64,000 bases of DNA. Origin: Aphrocallistes beatrix (taxonomy: Eukaryota > Porifera > Hexactinellida > Sceptrulophora > Aphrocallistidae). Positions 11,701 through 20,154 of this stretch are shown here, one piece after another. The stretch's first letter is position 1. Each line of letters opens with the position of its first letter. The notes under the pieces are model-generated. The model ran no database searches. It saw nothing but the letters and a program-made list of their open reading frames with translations, and was not told where the DNA came from. The position numbers and the translations under genes are program-made. The stretch lies in assembly GCA_963281255.1 (NCBI GenBank), contig OY725497.1, forward strand, positions 496,001 to 560,000. Direction: 5' to 3'.

Positions 11701-12562
11701 TATGTTGTTTGCAGACATTCAGCTACTGAAGGATGCTTCTACCGACCAAATCTCTAAGCTAGACCACATTCTCACATCTTGGGAGAGTTCCATCCAACCA
11801 CCTGCTTCTTTCCTCCTATCTAGTCTGCTTTCTAGCCTCACCGCGTACAAGAACTACATATTCAACTATCCTGCATTAACACGCATGCTTAACCAAGCCG
11901 TGACTACAGCCGGTCGTCTCCGTGTGTTTCTCCGGAGAAAAGGTTTGCAGCCGTACACATCTCACTGCTCCCTTCCTGTCCTACTGATGGCCCCGTTACA
12001 ACGGCTCCGTAGCATACACCAGCTCCTCTCTGCTCTGTTAAGCCTTACCTCTGATTCACATCCGGATACAAAGGATGGCACTGTCCCCCTTGCAAAAATA
12101 TCATCTCTCCTTGAACAGTCAGATGTATTGGAGAAGAGAATCGCCAGTGAGAGGGAACTTTCTTCCCTTTCCAAGGCCATCACCGGTTGTCCTGTTCTTG
12201 CTGAGACAGGGAGAGAGCTGTTAAGAAGTTGGAAAGTCGAACTCATGGTGAACACATCACAAAACGGAGAGAAGAGATTGGAAGCAATGGACTCTCTGAA
12301 ACTCTACATATTCTCCGATGCACTCCTCCTCTCACGCATGAAAGAGTATTACCACGGGTTCACTACTCAGGCGATTGAAGAGGAAGAATTCATTGATAGC
12401 ATCGGGATTACCAGACTGAGTGTGTGTGAGATTAGCACTGATCTCGAGTCGGTTGGTTGTGAGTTGCGTGGAAGTAAGAAGGTGTGGAAAGTGGCTTTTC
12501 ATTCTGAAGAGGAAAGGAACTCATTTCTCGAGTGTTTTGTATCTCTGAATAAATCGATATAA
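5733..12562 (+). CDS. ECT2L: ECT2-like F-box and DH-PH Rho guanine nucleotide exchange factor (4 exons)
   Basis: Exons 5733-6001, 6252-6426, 9513-9799 and 9862-12562 join in frame through GT-AG introns to give 1143 residues. An F-box is split between exons 2 and 3: LSYLDPRSLSRCAQ joins VSWHWLWLSEQDVLWQPKC. The motif LDPRSLSRCAQVSW..W...E...LW.PKC is the ECT2L-type F-box. The last exon carries a region resembling DUF4347 (about residues 455-630), a divergent RhoGEF (DH) domain (about 815-1030, with the conserved-helix motif LLMAPLQRLRSIHQLLSALL) and a PH domain (about 1040-1140). By family it should link a Skp1-type ubiquitin ligase to Rho activation, and ECT2L genes occur in ciliated animals. 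Human ECT2L is about 900 residues, so this copy is longer in the middle. The first exon, and hence the start codon, is the least certain part. An AATAAA at 12548-12553 overlaps the last codons. Confidence 0.85.
6021..6217. mobile_element. MITE-like element filling ECT2L intron 1
   Basis: The 250-bp first intron is mostly occupied by a palindromic unit. The left end (6021-6038) begins TACAGGAGAACTCGG; the right end, read on the minus strand from 6217, begins TACGGTAGAACTCGG. A second inverted match pairs GGATAAGACGTA (from 6050) with TACGTCTTATCC (6193-6204). Several GTACGTAC palindromes lie between. There is no coding capacity. This fits a non-autonomous DNA transposon; the family is not identified. 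Confidence 0.6.
6624..8343 (-). CDS. Coiled-coil protein nested in an ECT2L intron (4 exons, poly-Q tail)
   Basis: Reverse-strand exons 8343-7966, 7845-7741, 7669-7523 and 7445-6624 join in frame with GT-AG sites to give 483 residues. The family is not recognised. The first 60 residues are Ser/Pro/Tyr-rich. Three exon-sized helical modules follow with related ends: LNHMTKEVNHMKEIVDQLFP (exon 1), ESLRNVIYEQISRMK (exon 2) and ERLRHTMREMFNRMKKVVDG (exon 3). Exon 4 holds a heptad coiled coil (KELEDQLEASLKREEGLKLK onwards), a basic Ser/Arg-rich linker and ten glutamines near the C-terminus. This is the composition of a scaffold or cytoskeletal protein, but that is inference. The whole gene sits inside the intron that splits the ECT2L F-box, on the opposite strand. 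Confidence 0.75.
6642..6671. repeat. CAA/TTG triplet run encoding poly-Q
   Basis: A perfect TTG run on the plus strand, which reads as CAA codons for about ten glutamines near the C-terminus of the reverse-strand coiled-coil protein. Likely length-variable. Confidence 0.9.
8344..9512. other. Remainder of ECT2L intron 2, upstream of the nested gene
   Basis: AT-rich intron sequence between the start of the nested coiled-coil gene and ECT2L exon 3. It should contain the promoter of the nested gene (a TATATATAG lies near 8393-8401, about 50 bases upstream of its ATG). I see no coding segment or RNA gene in it. Confidence 0.5.
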
Positions 12563-13824
12563 CATATACTTCTTGCATTACAGTATTTACAATTTGGCAC
12601 ATACAGACATACATTCATATAGTAATAATATTATTCTAGTAAATTTTATGTGGATTATTCAATAGCACAAATACATGTAAAATTGTGTTCATTTAGTTTT
12701 TGACTTATTAAATGGGAAGTAGTCTGGAGCCGCAAATTTTATTATAATCTAAACAACACCTAATACGGTTATTCTAAAAGATTTCGTGATTTTCCCATGA
12801 AAGTGTTTTAATTAATAAACTTAGATTTAGGTTTAACAATTACTTCGTAATTAAAATATGAATTTATACACTTAGTTTCTACGATCTAAACTCTGATTAA
12901 TTGTTGATTGTTTCTTTCGCTAGTGCAATAAATTTCCACGTTTCTGATTTGGTTTCATTCCATTTCAGTGACAAACTAGTCAAGGCTTGTTATGTACGAC
13001 TCTCAACTCTTGTTTCTTATTGAATTCTGCGAATAACGAGCGACAATGAGATTTTCTAAAATCTCCAGAAGCTATACTTGAGAAAGTTATTGCTAGTTCG
13101 TTTAATTGAGAACACTTAAACTGTTTCAATTGAAGCAAGTCTTACGAAACTTTATTCGTATAATTAAGTCTTACATTATTGATTATTAATTGGCAAGTGT
13201 TCTTAAATACTTCTACGATTATTTCATGCAAATACAAGTGCCTGTTGTGTCGAAATCATTTATTGGTCGGCATATCAGAAGTTCGTCACAGTGGTACCAT
13301 TGATTATCAATTTAGATATGAATTCTGTCGTTTTTATTGTGACACATATATACCATTTATAGCTTTTTACTTTCAAATGTTGTACTGTACATATATGGCG
13401 AGATTTGGGGCATAATGTATTTATTGATTGCAACATTAATTGGAGCACATGACACCCACACACTGCCTTAGTTTATTTCCTTAATTTGTTAGGAAATTTA
13501 AATTCGCTACATCTCAATCGTCACAACAGATCTATTCTAGTTCTAGTTATTTAACACGAGTGGAATGTCCTGAAGAATGAAATGTTCCTTATGCTATACC
13601 TATGTCGAGTAGTAGCATCTTGTTGACACAAGAACAGCTTTAAGATACTGCTACCTATTCTATTGTTAGGTTTGATTTAGTTGTGTCTAATTTATATTTA
13701 AATATCGCACTTTCACGAAATCTCTTTTAAATAAATAACTAAGTAAGCTTGTAAGTGCGTAGTATGCACCCACGCTGCCTGCTATGTATACTAAATGTGT
13801 TTTGGAAGATTTTAGAACAACAAC
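12563..13824. other. Intergenic between ECT2L and the KCTD-like gene
   Basis: AT-rich, about 1.26 kb. Open frames near 13180-13460 on both strands have no recognisable content and are probably chance. No structured RNA or repeat is evident. Confidence 0.5.
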
Positions 13825-14965
13825 ATGTCTCTTAATGATCCTGCACTTGCGAACCGAGAAAACGAACTTCCACCCATCATAAACCTCAACATCGGGGGCA
13901 GCATATTCACAACCCGACTTTCAACCTTACAGTCGGTTCCTGACAGTATGCTATCCACCATGTTCTCAGGGCGGCATAGCTTGGATACGGATGACCAGGG
14001 AAGGTATTTTATCGACAGAGATGGGAAGCATTTTAATCACATACTAGCCTACCTCCGAGATCCAGCCAACCTCTCTATCCCAGTAGATGTGATCCCAGCA
14101 GTGCTAGAAGAAGCTAGATATTACCAGGTACTGAACTTATGAGGGTACATTCTAATCTATGATATGAATAACTCTACTCGAATGTAGCTTTCCTCTTTGA
14201 TAGAACTTCTTAAAGACCACCCATCTCTGCTAGCTTTTAGGATCGTCAAGATGTACCGCTCTTCTCTCGGGGATAAGTATGAAACGATGAAAAGTGAGGT
14301 AATCAGTTCTCTGTCTAGAAAAAGCCCTATCGACCCCATGTCATTCACCAGACCAATTCAGTTCCCTCATGATCGAGATGCCCCAGCCTTCCCACTGACA
14401 GTCCCTAACGGGGAGGCTAGCTCTCACTCAGGTGCGAACAACGTGTGCAGTCCACCAGCCATTCGCTCTCCTCACACCACGCTCAGAACAGACATCCGCA
14501 TAGCCACTCCTCACGTCAGTTTTGACCAGACGGATTCTTCAATTGGCGCAAATATGCTGTTACCCATGGTAAGACTATCCTAAGCAACGGATAATGTACT
14601 TAGTTATGCATGTTCTTAACCTTTTACCGTTGTAGTCTGTACAGAGTGTGCTCAGAAGGAATCATCAGAGACCGTATAACGTGTGTCAAGCAGATGGACA
14701 CGATTTTAAGGACATCGATGTTGTTTCTAGCTTTTGGCATAAGAGCGACGTATGGTCCTTGTTATTACACGACCTCAGGCACGAGTTAAACACGAAAGTA
14801 GAAGTCAAAATCGAGCAAGGTACTCCCATCTTTTGTACCAGATGTCGTTTCCAGAATTCCTACGGAGTTTGTATCTATTCTATATTCTGGCTAAGAGGGG
14901 ATATCCCTGCAAAGTGTCCTGAGTCAGCCATCCAACTCAACTCATATCAGGAACCGACTTCCTAA
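13825..14965 (+). CDS. KCTD7/14-like BTB (T1) domain protein (3 exons)
   Basis: Exons 13825-14127, 14188-14568 and 14636-14965 join in phase 0 to give 337 residues. The N-terminal BTB/T1 domain (about residues 18-105) is clear: INLNIGGSIFTTRLSTL, then MLSTMFSGRH, then DGRYFIDRDGKHFNHILAYL-type sequence ending EEARYYQ. These are hallmarks of KCTD proteins, and the run GGxxFTTRLSTL...MFSGRH...GRYFIDRDG...FLR is closest in my memory to KCTD7 and KCTD14. KCTD proteins form oligomers that can serve as cullin-3 adaptors. The C-terminal exon (DIDVVSSFWHKSDVWSLLL) resembles the KCTD7 C-terminal domain. A Ser/Pro-rich linker (about 150-225) has no counterpart I know. KCTD membership is secure; the exact orthologue is not. 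Confidence 0.87.
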
Positions 14966-15350
14966 TGCAGGTCATACGTTTGCACCAAAAGTTTGAGGGT
15001 CTTGCAACCGTTGTTATGTGATGCACTTATCCTTTGTTTTAGCTAGATGTCTGCGTTTTATTCAGGTGTTCCAGAATGTACATATTCCCCAAGAAGAATT
15101 CAGCATTACATATATTGCCGTTAATATGCTCTAATATTTTTAAATTTACAAAGGCCAGTTTAGAAAATGTTTTCACCTTCTCTACCCGAATCTAGATTTA
15201 GTATCGCTCCTTAACATTATAGTAGTAATGCCGCTGACAGATAAAGCCGTCATGAAATCAGATGTTGGCTATTCTGTTACTCAAGGTTCCATCTGTACAT
15301 TGAATTTGTACTATTCTACCTAACCTCTATGTTTGTTGATATATTAGAGT
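14966..15350. other. Intergenic between the KCTD-like gene and the first Ras-like gene
   Basis: 385 bp of AT-rich sequence holding the presumed 3' UTR and promoter. No further feature is visible. Confidence 0.5.
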
Positions 15351-16256
15351 ATGACTTCATACAATGTGATCATCCTGGGAGACGGAGGTGTGGGCAAGAG
15401 TTCGATCACTCTCCGCTTCTACGAGGACAGGTTTGAAGATGAGTACATGCCTACTGTAGAAGATGCGTTCACAATGGAGAAGATGATCGATGGGGAAGTT
15501 GTGCGGTTAGAAGTTGTCGATACTGCCGGTCAGGAAGGATATCAACATCTCAGGGAGATGTACATGAATGCTGTGGGAGCTGGATACATGCTGGTGTATT
15601 CCATCGATATAAGAAACTCATTTCTATCTCTTACGGTAATTACAATAGTTTTTCTACTAAACTTATATTTGCATTTGCAATGATACTAATGCATACTAAT
15701 TAGGGCATTCAAAAAGTTCTCATCCCATATCTGTATCTCAAATGATAGTGAAAATAGGATATTTTCGATTTGTCCATTGTATTCCTTAGGGGATCAGCTC
15801 CCAATTTATATATTGGGTTATTTTAAGAGGACAATTATTGTGGTTCCTACATTAGATTTTTGTACATCGGTTTATGCTCTAAGTAATCGCTGTTTATTAT
15901 TCATTTATGATCATTCGTGTCTGTAGGAATTGCATTCTCGTCTGACGGAAACGAAGATTCCGGCCCTTGCTTATGGGGAATTCGTCCCTGTGGTTTTGTT
16001 AGGAAATAAATCGGATAAAGTTGATAAGCGAGCAGTTTCGACTGCTGAAGGTTTGCAGCTGGCAAGAGGATTCGGAAATGAGTGTCCTTTTTTCGAAACA
16101 TCTGCTAAAACAGGTGACAATATCATCGAAGCCTTTACTGCATTGATCCGTCAGATGAAGAAGTGTAGTGCTCCTACATCTAGAAGTCCGACTAAATCGA
16201 AGGGGAAGAAGAAAGGTGGAGGCAACGGGAATGGAATGAAATGTTCTCTCATCTGA
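15351..16256 (+). CDS. Ras-family small GTPase, first of a tandem pair (2 exons)
   Basis: Exons 15351-15635 and 15927-16256 give 204 residues. All G motifs are present: P-loop GDGGVGKSS, switch I EDEYMPTVEDAF with the effector-loop Thr, DTAGQEGY in switch II, NKSD for guanine specificity and ETSAK. The C-terminus has a Lys/Gly-rich polybasic stretch (SKGKKKGGGNGNG) and ends CSLI, a CAAX box for prenylation, so it should sit at the plasma membrane as a GDP/GTP switch. Gly12 and Gln61 equivalents are intact. It is a Ras/Rap-branch protein without a safe one-to-one name. A polyadenylation signal AATAAA lies at 16335-16340. The intron falls at the same place and phase as in the next gene. Confidence 0.93.
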
Positions 16257-16549
16257 TTGACAATTTATGAATCACCATATTTATGTAAACAATTCATGTA
16301 TATATATTTGCTAAATTGAAATATTTTCTCACTGAATAAAATATTATCATAAAAGGAATAATGATATCTGCATACCTTTTGTTTTACTGGTGTCTTATGT
16401 GTCTTGGTATGTAAGGTATGTAAGAATGAGGTTATTATTATTCAAATCGTACCTGTATTTGTGTAGTAAAATGATAACCTGACGAAATCATGTCTGAACT
16501 ACTAGTGCTGTTATAAAATACATTTTCTCCCACCATTCTAGCTACACAA

Positions 16550-17421
16550 ATGAGTAGTGCATACCAATACCTCTACGAAGTGATTATAATCGGCGAGGGA
16601 GGCGTCGGCAAGAGCTCCCTCACTCATAGGTTTCTAGGTGACGATTTCAATGAGACATACGACCCCACGATCGAAGGGACCTACCGCACGGAAGCAGATG
16701 TGGATGGGGCGGAAGTACAGATCGAGATTACAGATACAGCTGGCCAAGATTCGTTCAGAGAAATAGTCAATACGTATTACACACGAAGCGGCGCTGGATA
16801 TATTCTAGTTTTCTCGCTGATAGAAAGAGAGACATTCCTTGCTCTCAAGGTACCGAACAGAGTAATAAACGATGTTACTGGGCCGGTTGGTCTGGTTTTA
16901 AAAGTAAAGTAAAGTTTAACCTGACCATTTTTCAAAAGTGATCCGGTTAAACCGGACAAACCGTGACGCCGGCGCTGTATTATACTCTGCTTATCCCCAC
17001 GAATTGTGCTCACTTTGAACTTATTTGAAGATCTTCCGATGTTACTATCTATACTCCTTTATTAAAACGGGAATTGTTCCCTTGGGTATGTTACAGCTAC
17101 ACTTGTTTATTTATGTATTGTTTGTAGAGCAAGATTTACGATGATCTCATCGAGACAAAACGATCGTTAAATAGCCTATCTCAACTGCGTGTGCCTTTGA
17201 TCTTAGTTGGAAATAAATCAGACCTCCCAAACAAACGGTCAGTCCAGCTAGGAGAAGCCCAGGCCCAGGCGAGAGAGTGGGGTTGCAAGTTCTTTGAAAC
17301 CTCTGCTAAACTAAACGAGAACATCCACGAAGCATTTGTGCATCTGATCCGCGAGATGAACGCTATCCGCAATCCAGTCAAATCGGAGACCAAGAAGACT
17401 GGCTGTTGTACGCTCCTGTGA
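16550..17421 (+). CDS. Ras-family small GTPase, second of a tandem pair (2 exons)
   Basis: Exons 16550-16849 and 17128-17421 give 197 residues. Motifs: GEGGVGKSS, switch I NETYDPTIEGTY, DTAGQDSF (Asp replaces the usual Glu after the catalytic Gln), NKSD, ETSAK. It ends CCTLL: the CAAX is CTLL, whose terminal Leu favours geranylgeranylation, and the preceding Cys could be palmitoylated. It has five more N-terminal residues than its upstream neighbour, and its intron comes after residue 100 instead of 95, the same aligned position in phase 0. This supports origin by tandem duplication followed by divergence of the effector loop (TVEDAF versus TIEGTY) and of the tail. Ras branch; orthologue unresolved. 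Confidence 0.92.
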
Positions 17422-17790
17422 ACTCCTAGCTTGGTTGTAAGTTATATCCTCATCGATATGATTCACGTAGATTGTATGTATGCATATGAGATTTTACTTG
17501 ATTTTTTAATATTTTAGAAGACAGGATTTATAAACTAGAATTTTGAAGAATTATATTTCATTGTTTTATTTTGTTGTAATATAAACTTTTTTCTCGATTA
17601 GTCTCCCCATTTCTCCTAATCAGTAGAGAATAAGAACATTGTATTAATCTTGATGTCTACATACAAATAATATTTAGCTTAAATTCAAAATTTTCCAACT
17701 ATATCCAGAGCACACTCCATCAATCCTCTTTCAATCTGGCCTCTACTCCTACCCATTCACAATTTCAGCCCAATCCACCAACCTCTGTTC
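17422..17790. other. Short intergenic and leader region before antizyme
   Basis: 369 bp. The first 260 are AT-rich. From about 17700 the sequence is pyrimidine-rich and has no ATG before 17791, which fits a 5' leader. Two stretches (ending at 17708 and 17768) also look like 3' splice acceptors, so an undetected upstream exon is possible. Confidence 0.45.
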
Positions 17791-18418
17791 ATGGCTCCCC
17801 ACTTTCCAGCAACTGCCAAATAGTGCCCTGCCCCAATCGGTGCTGTTTCCCTCGCCCTCGGTCCGCACCGAACAGCTCCCTCTTTCCATCAAAGAATTCG
17901 AATCAGCTGCTCTGCCAACTCCAACTCCATCGCTCCTCCACAAAACATTCTCTCAACTCGCGAAAGCCTCACCTCCCTGCGAAATCCTCCGATTCATACC
18001 TCGCGCCGCGAAACATGCCTGCGATCCACCTGAGAAACCAAATCCTCTCGATTTCTCGGAGATCCAGAACCTCACATCTTCCCAGAGCTCGACTCGAGAG
18101 GGTACCGTCATTCTCCTGACAGGAAATAGAACTTTCCTTTTCTTCTCCTCCCACCAGGACCTGCTCGCTCTTCGGAAAGAGACCCTGGTCGCTCTCTGCG
18201 ACTTCATCGAGCTGCGTTTGGAGGGAACAGAGCTCTACGCCGTCCTATCCCGTAGCAACAGGTCTCCCTCCGCATCTCCTGAACAAGAAGACCTAATGCA
18301 TTCCATTAGGACATTCAAGTTGCTAGGGTTCGATCTCGTGGCTCCGAATTCAAGAGCCTGGCCTTGCCAGTCTCTTGACTCGGACGAGTACTCCTGCCTC
18401 ATATACAAGTTGGACTAA
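17791..18418 (+). CDS. OAZ: Ornithine decarboxylase antizyme, two reading frames (+1 frameshift needed)
   Basis: Antizyme binds ornithine decarboxylase, blocks it and delivers it to the 26S proteasome without ubiquitin; polyamines raise its synthesis by stimulating a +1 ribosomal frameshift. The main frame (through 18416-18418) ends with the antizyme fold: GTVILLTGNRTFLFF, KETLVALCDFIELRL, LYAVLSRSNR, then SIRTFKLLGFDLVAPNSRA and a terminal YSCLIYKLD. The pattern RTF.FLGF-E/D-.V.P before a hydrophobic end strand is diagnostic. This frame has no early ATG. The first ATG of the region, 17791, opens a 10-codon frame that stops at TAG 17821-17823, and the main frame is exactly +1 to it. Identity is strong from the fold; the start and shift site are inference. 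An extra 14-residue insert (about PSASPEQEDL) separates two strands. Confidence 0.8.
17818..17824 (+). promoter_or_regulatory. Candidate antizyme +1 frameshift site AAA-TAG-T
   Basis: The short first frame from ATG 17791 ends AAA TAG T. Skipping one base here enters the long antizyme frame (AGT GCC CTG). The usual animal site is UCC-UGA; here both the last sense codon and the stop differ. This is inferred only from frame arithmetic. Confidence 0.4.
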
Positions 18419-18802
18419 CAACTAAAGTATAATATTTCCGTGTTGCTAGTGCTATTGCACCCCAGAACTTTGATCAACTTTGCTTCGAGTTTGTAGTACT
18501 TTGTAACTAGAGAAGAATGATGCGCATATAAATCCGATTTCTTAGTTAATCTGAGTAGTTCGGGCTTTTAATTGATGGAGAAAATTCGTTTTCAAGGGAG
18601 ATGTGTTAAATTATTGCCATTATTTGACCAGAGAGAGAGATATAGCATTTTCAACATCTTAAATTTGACCATAGCATTGAATACTATGGTTAGAAATTAG
18701 ACCGTTGATTGCTTTATGGGAGTAGTCTTAAAACAAAACTAAGAATTTTTATATACTTTTATTGAGCCTAGTTTTATCAATAGCTAACCATTTTAAATTG
18801 GA
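18419..18802. other. Intergenic between antizyme and PSME3
   Basis: 384 bp, AT-rich in its second half, holding the antizyme 3' UTR and PSME3 promoter. Nothing else is seen. Confidence 0.5.
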
Positions 18803-19573
18803 ATGTGTGAAGATCTGAAGATCCACGATCAAAAGGTGATTGATTTCCGTTCTGAGTACTTATCATCAGCTGAGGAAATTTTGCGCACTGAGTTTCCATC
18901 TAAAGTGATAGAACTGACAGAAATGTTAAAATCGGACCTGTTTAGTGATGCAACACTTTCTCGTGTGAAACAGGGTACCTGTTTCACATCTGTGTCTCCT
19001 GCCCCTTCTGAAGCGAAAGCAGACAACAGTGTCGAGACTAAGGGAAGGGGCAAGAAGAGAAAGGTGGAAGACAGCGACCATTCAAACGAAGCAGAGGGAG
19101 CTATGAACAGCCATTCAGGCTCCACCGGACAGATTCAGACAAATATTGAGATTCAGCGCATTTCCGGCGCAGTGAAACCGCACATCCTCTCTCTGATACA
19201 ACACCTGAACATGCTCAAACTGTGGATAGAGCTGCTGATCCCGCGAATCGAGGACGGGAACAACTTCGGAGTGAGTGTCCAGGAGGAAGCGTTGAATGAG
19301 ATATCTCGCTCCGAGACGGACGCATCTAGCTTGCTGGACAGCCTCTCCCGCTACTACCTCAGTCGCGGAAAGATCGCCTCGAAATGTCTCAAGTACCCCG
19401 GCCTGCAGGACTACAGGGTGGCCCTGGCAGAGATGGACGAGAAGAAGTTCTACTCCCTCAAAATCGTCGTGTCTGAGCTCCGCAACCTCTACACCACCAT
19501 CTACGACATCTTGCTAAAGAACCTGGACAAGATAAAGACGCCTCGAAACAGCAATGCCACCTCTATGTATTAG
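18803..19573 (+). CDS. PSME3: Proteasome activator PA28-gamma (REG-gamma), intronless
   Basis: PA28-gamma forms a heptameric cap that opens the 20S proteasome for ATP- and ubiquitin-independent degradation, mainly in the nucleus. The 256-residue protein has the full four-helix REG layout: an N-terminal helix pair, a variable loop (about 58-115) containing an SV40-like nuclear signal GKKRKVED (residues 83-90), and the conserved C-terminal domain. The activation loop LLIPRIEDGNNFGVSVQEE is almost invariant relative to the human protein. The segments SRYYLSRGKIASKCLKYP and SLKIVVSELRNLYTTIYD follow, ending SNATSMY with the C-terminal Tyr that docks into the 20S pocket. The KKRKV signal and single-copy appearance favour the gamma type, the ancestral form. 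It lies 385 bp downstream of antizyme on the same strand. Confidence 0.96.
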   Translation: MCEDLKIHDQKVIDFRSEYLSSAEEILRTEFPSKVIELTEMLKSDLFSDATLSRVKQGTCFTSVSPAPSEAKADNSVETKGRGKKRKVEDSDHSNEAEGAMNSHSGSTGQIQTNIEIQRISGAVKPHILSLIQHLNMLKLWIELLIPRIEDGNNFGVSVQEEALNEISRSETDASSLLDSLSRYYLSRGKIASKCLKYPGLQDYRVALAEMDEKKFYSLKIVVSELRNLYTTIYDILLKNLDKIKTPRNSNATSMY

Positions 19574-20154
19574 CTCCCCACCCTTTAGAACTTAGTTGAT
19601 TCATTAGCCAATCTATTGACACTAGCCTGATCCCCCAATCATTAATAGGCTAGACTCCTGGCGGACTCGCTTAGTTCAATGCACTCTGTTTAATGACTAA
19701 TTATTGTATTGTAGCTGAATCTCTTACTTCCCATATGTTTATGTAATTACTCGTATAGTACTTGTTGACCATTCCAATCTTCTTACTGAGTATATTAAAC
19801 GCATTGCTAATTATCGATTTGAATTTCGTTTCTTTAAATGGTTTTTCATCTAAATATTTGTTGAAAATTATCCGAATTGCCAAACTAAACTGTAGGTGCC
19901 ATATGTTCACCCTTCACAGACGCAATTTACCACAGAGCTACACCAACCTATCTAAGATCTAGGATTGTATCATTGTATTCAGCAGTACTGTACTTGCTGC
20001 TAAGCTTAGATGGGCCAGTAGTACGTCCACATCATGGTTGCATACGAGCAACATCCGAGATGCGGGACAAATTGATTTTTCCCATTACCAGGTCTCAGAA
20101 ATGTTTATTATTCCTAATCCATGGTCCGTTTATTTACCTAGTCCACGCCCTGAG
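19574..20154. other. Intergenic between PSME3 and HACL1
   Basis: About 580 bp, AT-rich in the middle. An in-frame extension upstream of the HACL1 start (from about 20038) lacks similarity to the family and probably is 5' UTR. No other feature. Confidence 0.5.

Noticed and set aside
18111..18119. TCC TGA at the end of another open frame across the antizyme gene, the textbook antizyme shift string
   Set aside because: A +1 shift here gives GAC AGG AAA TAG and stops at once. The antizyme frame would need a -1 or +2 shift, so the match looks accidental.
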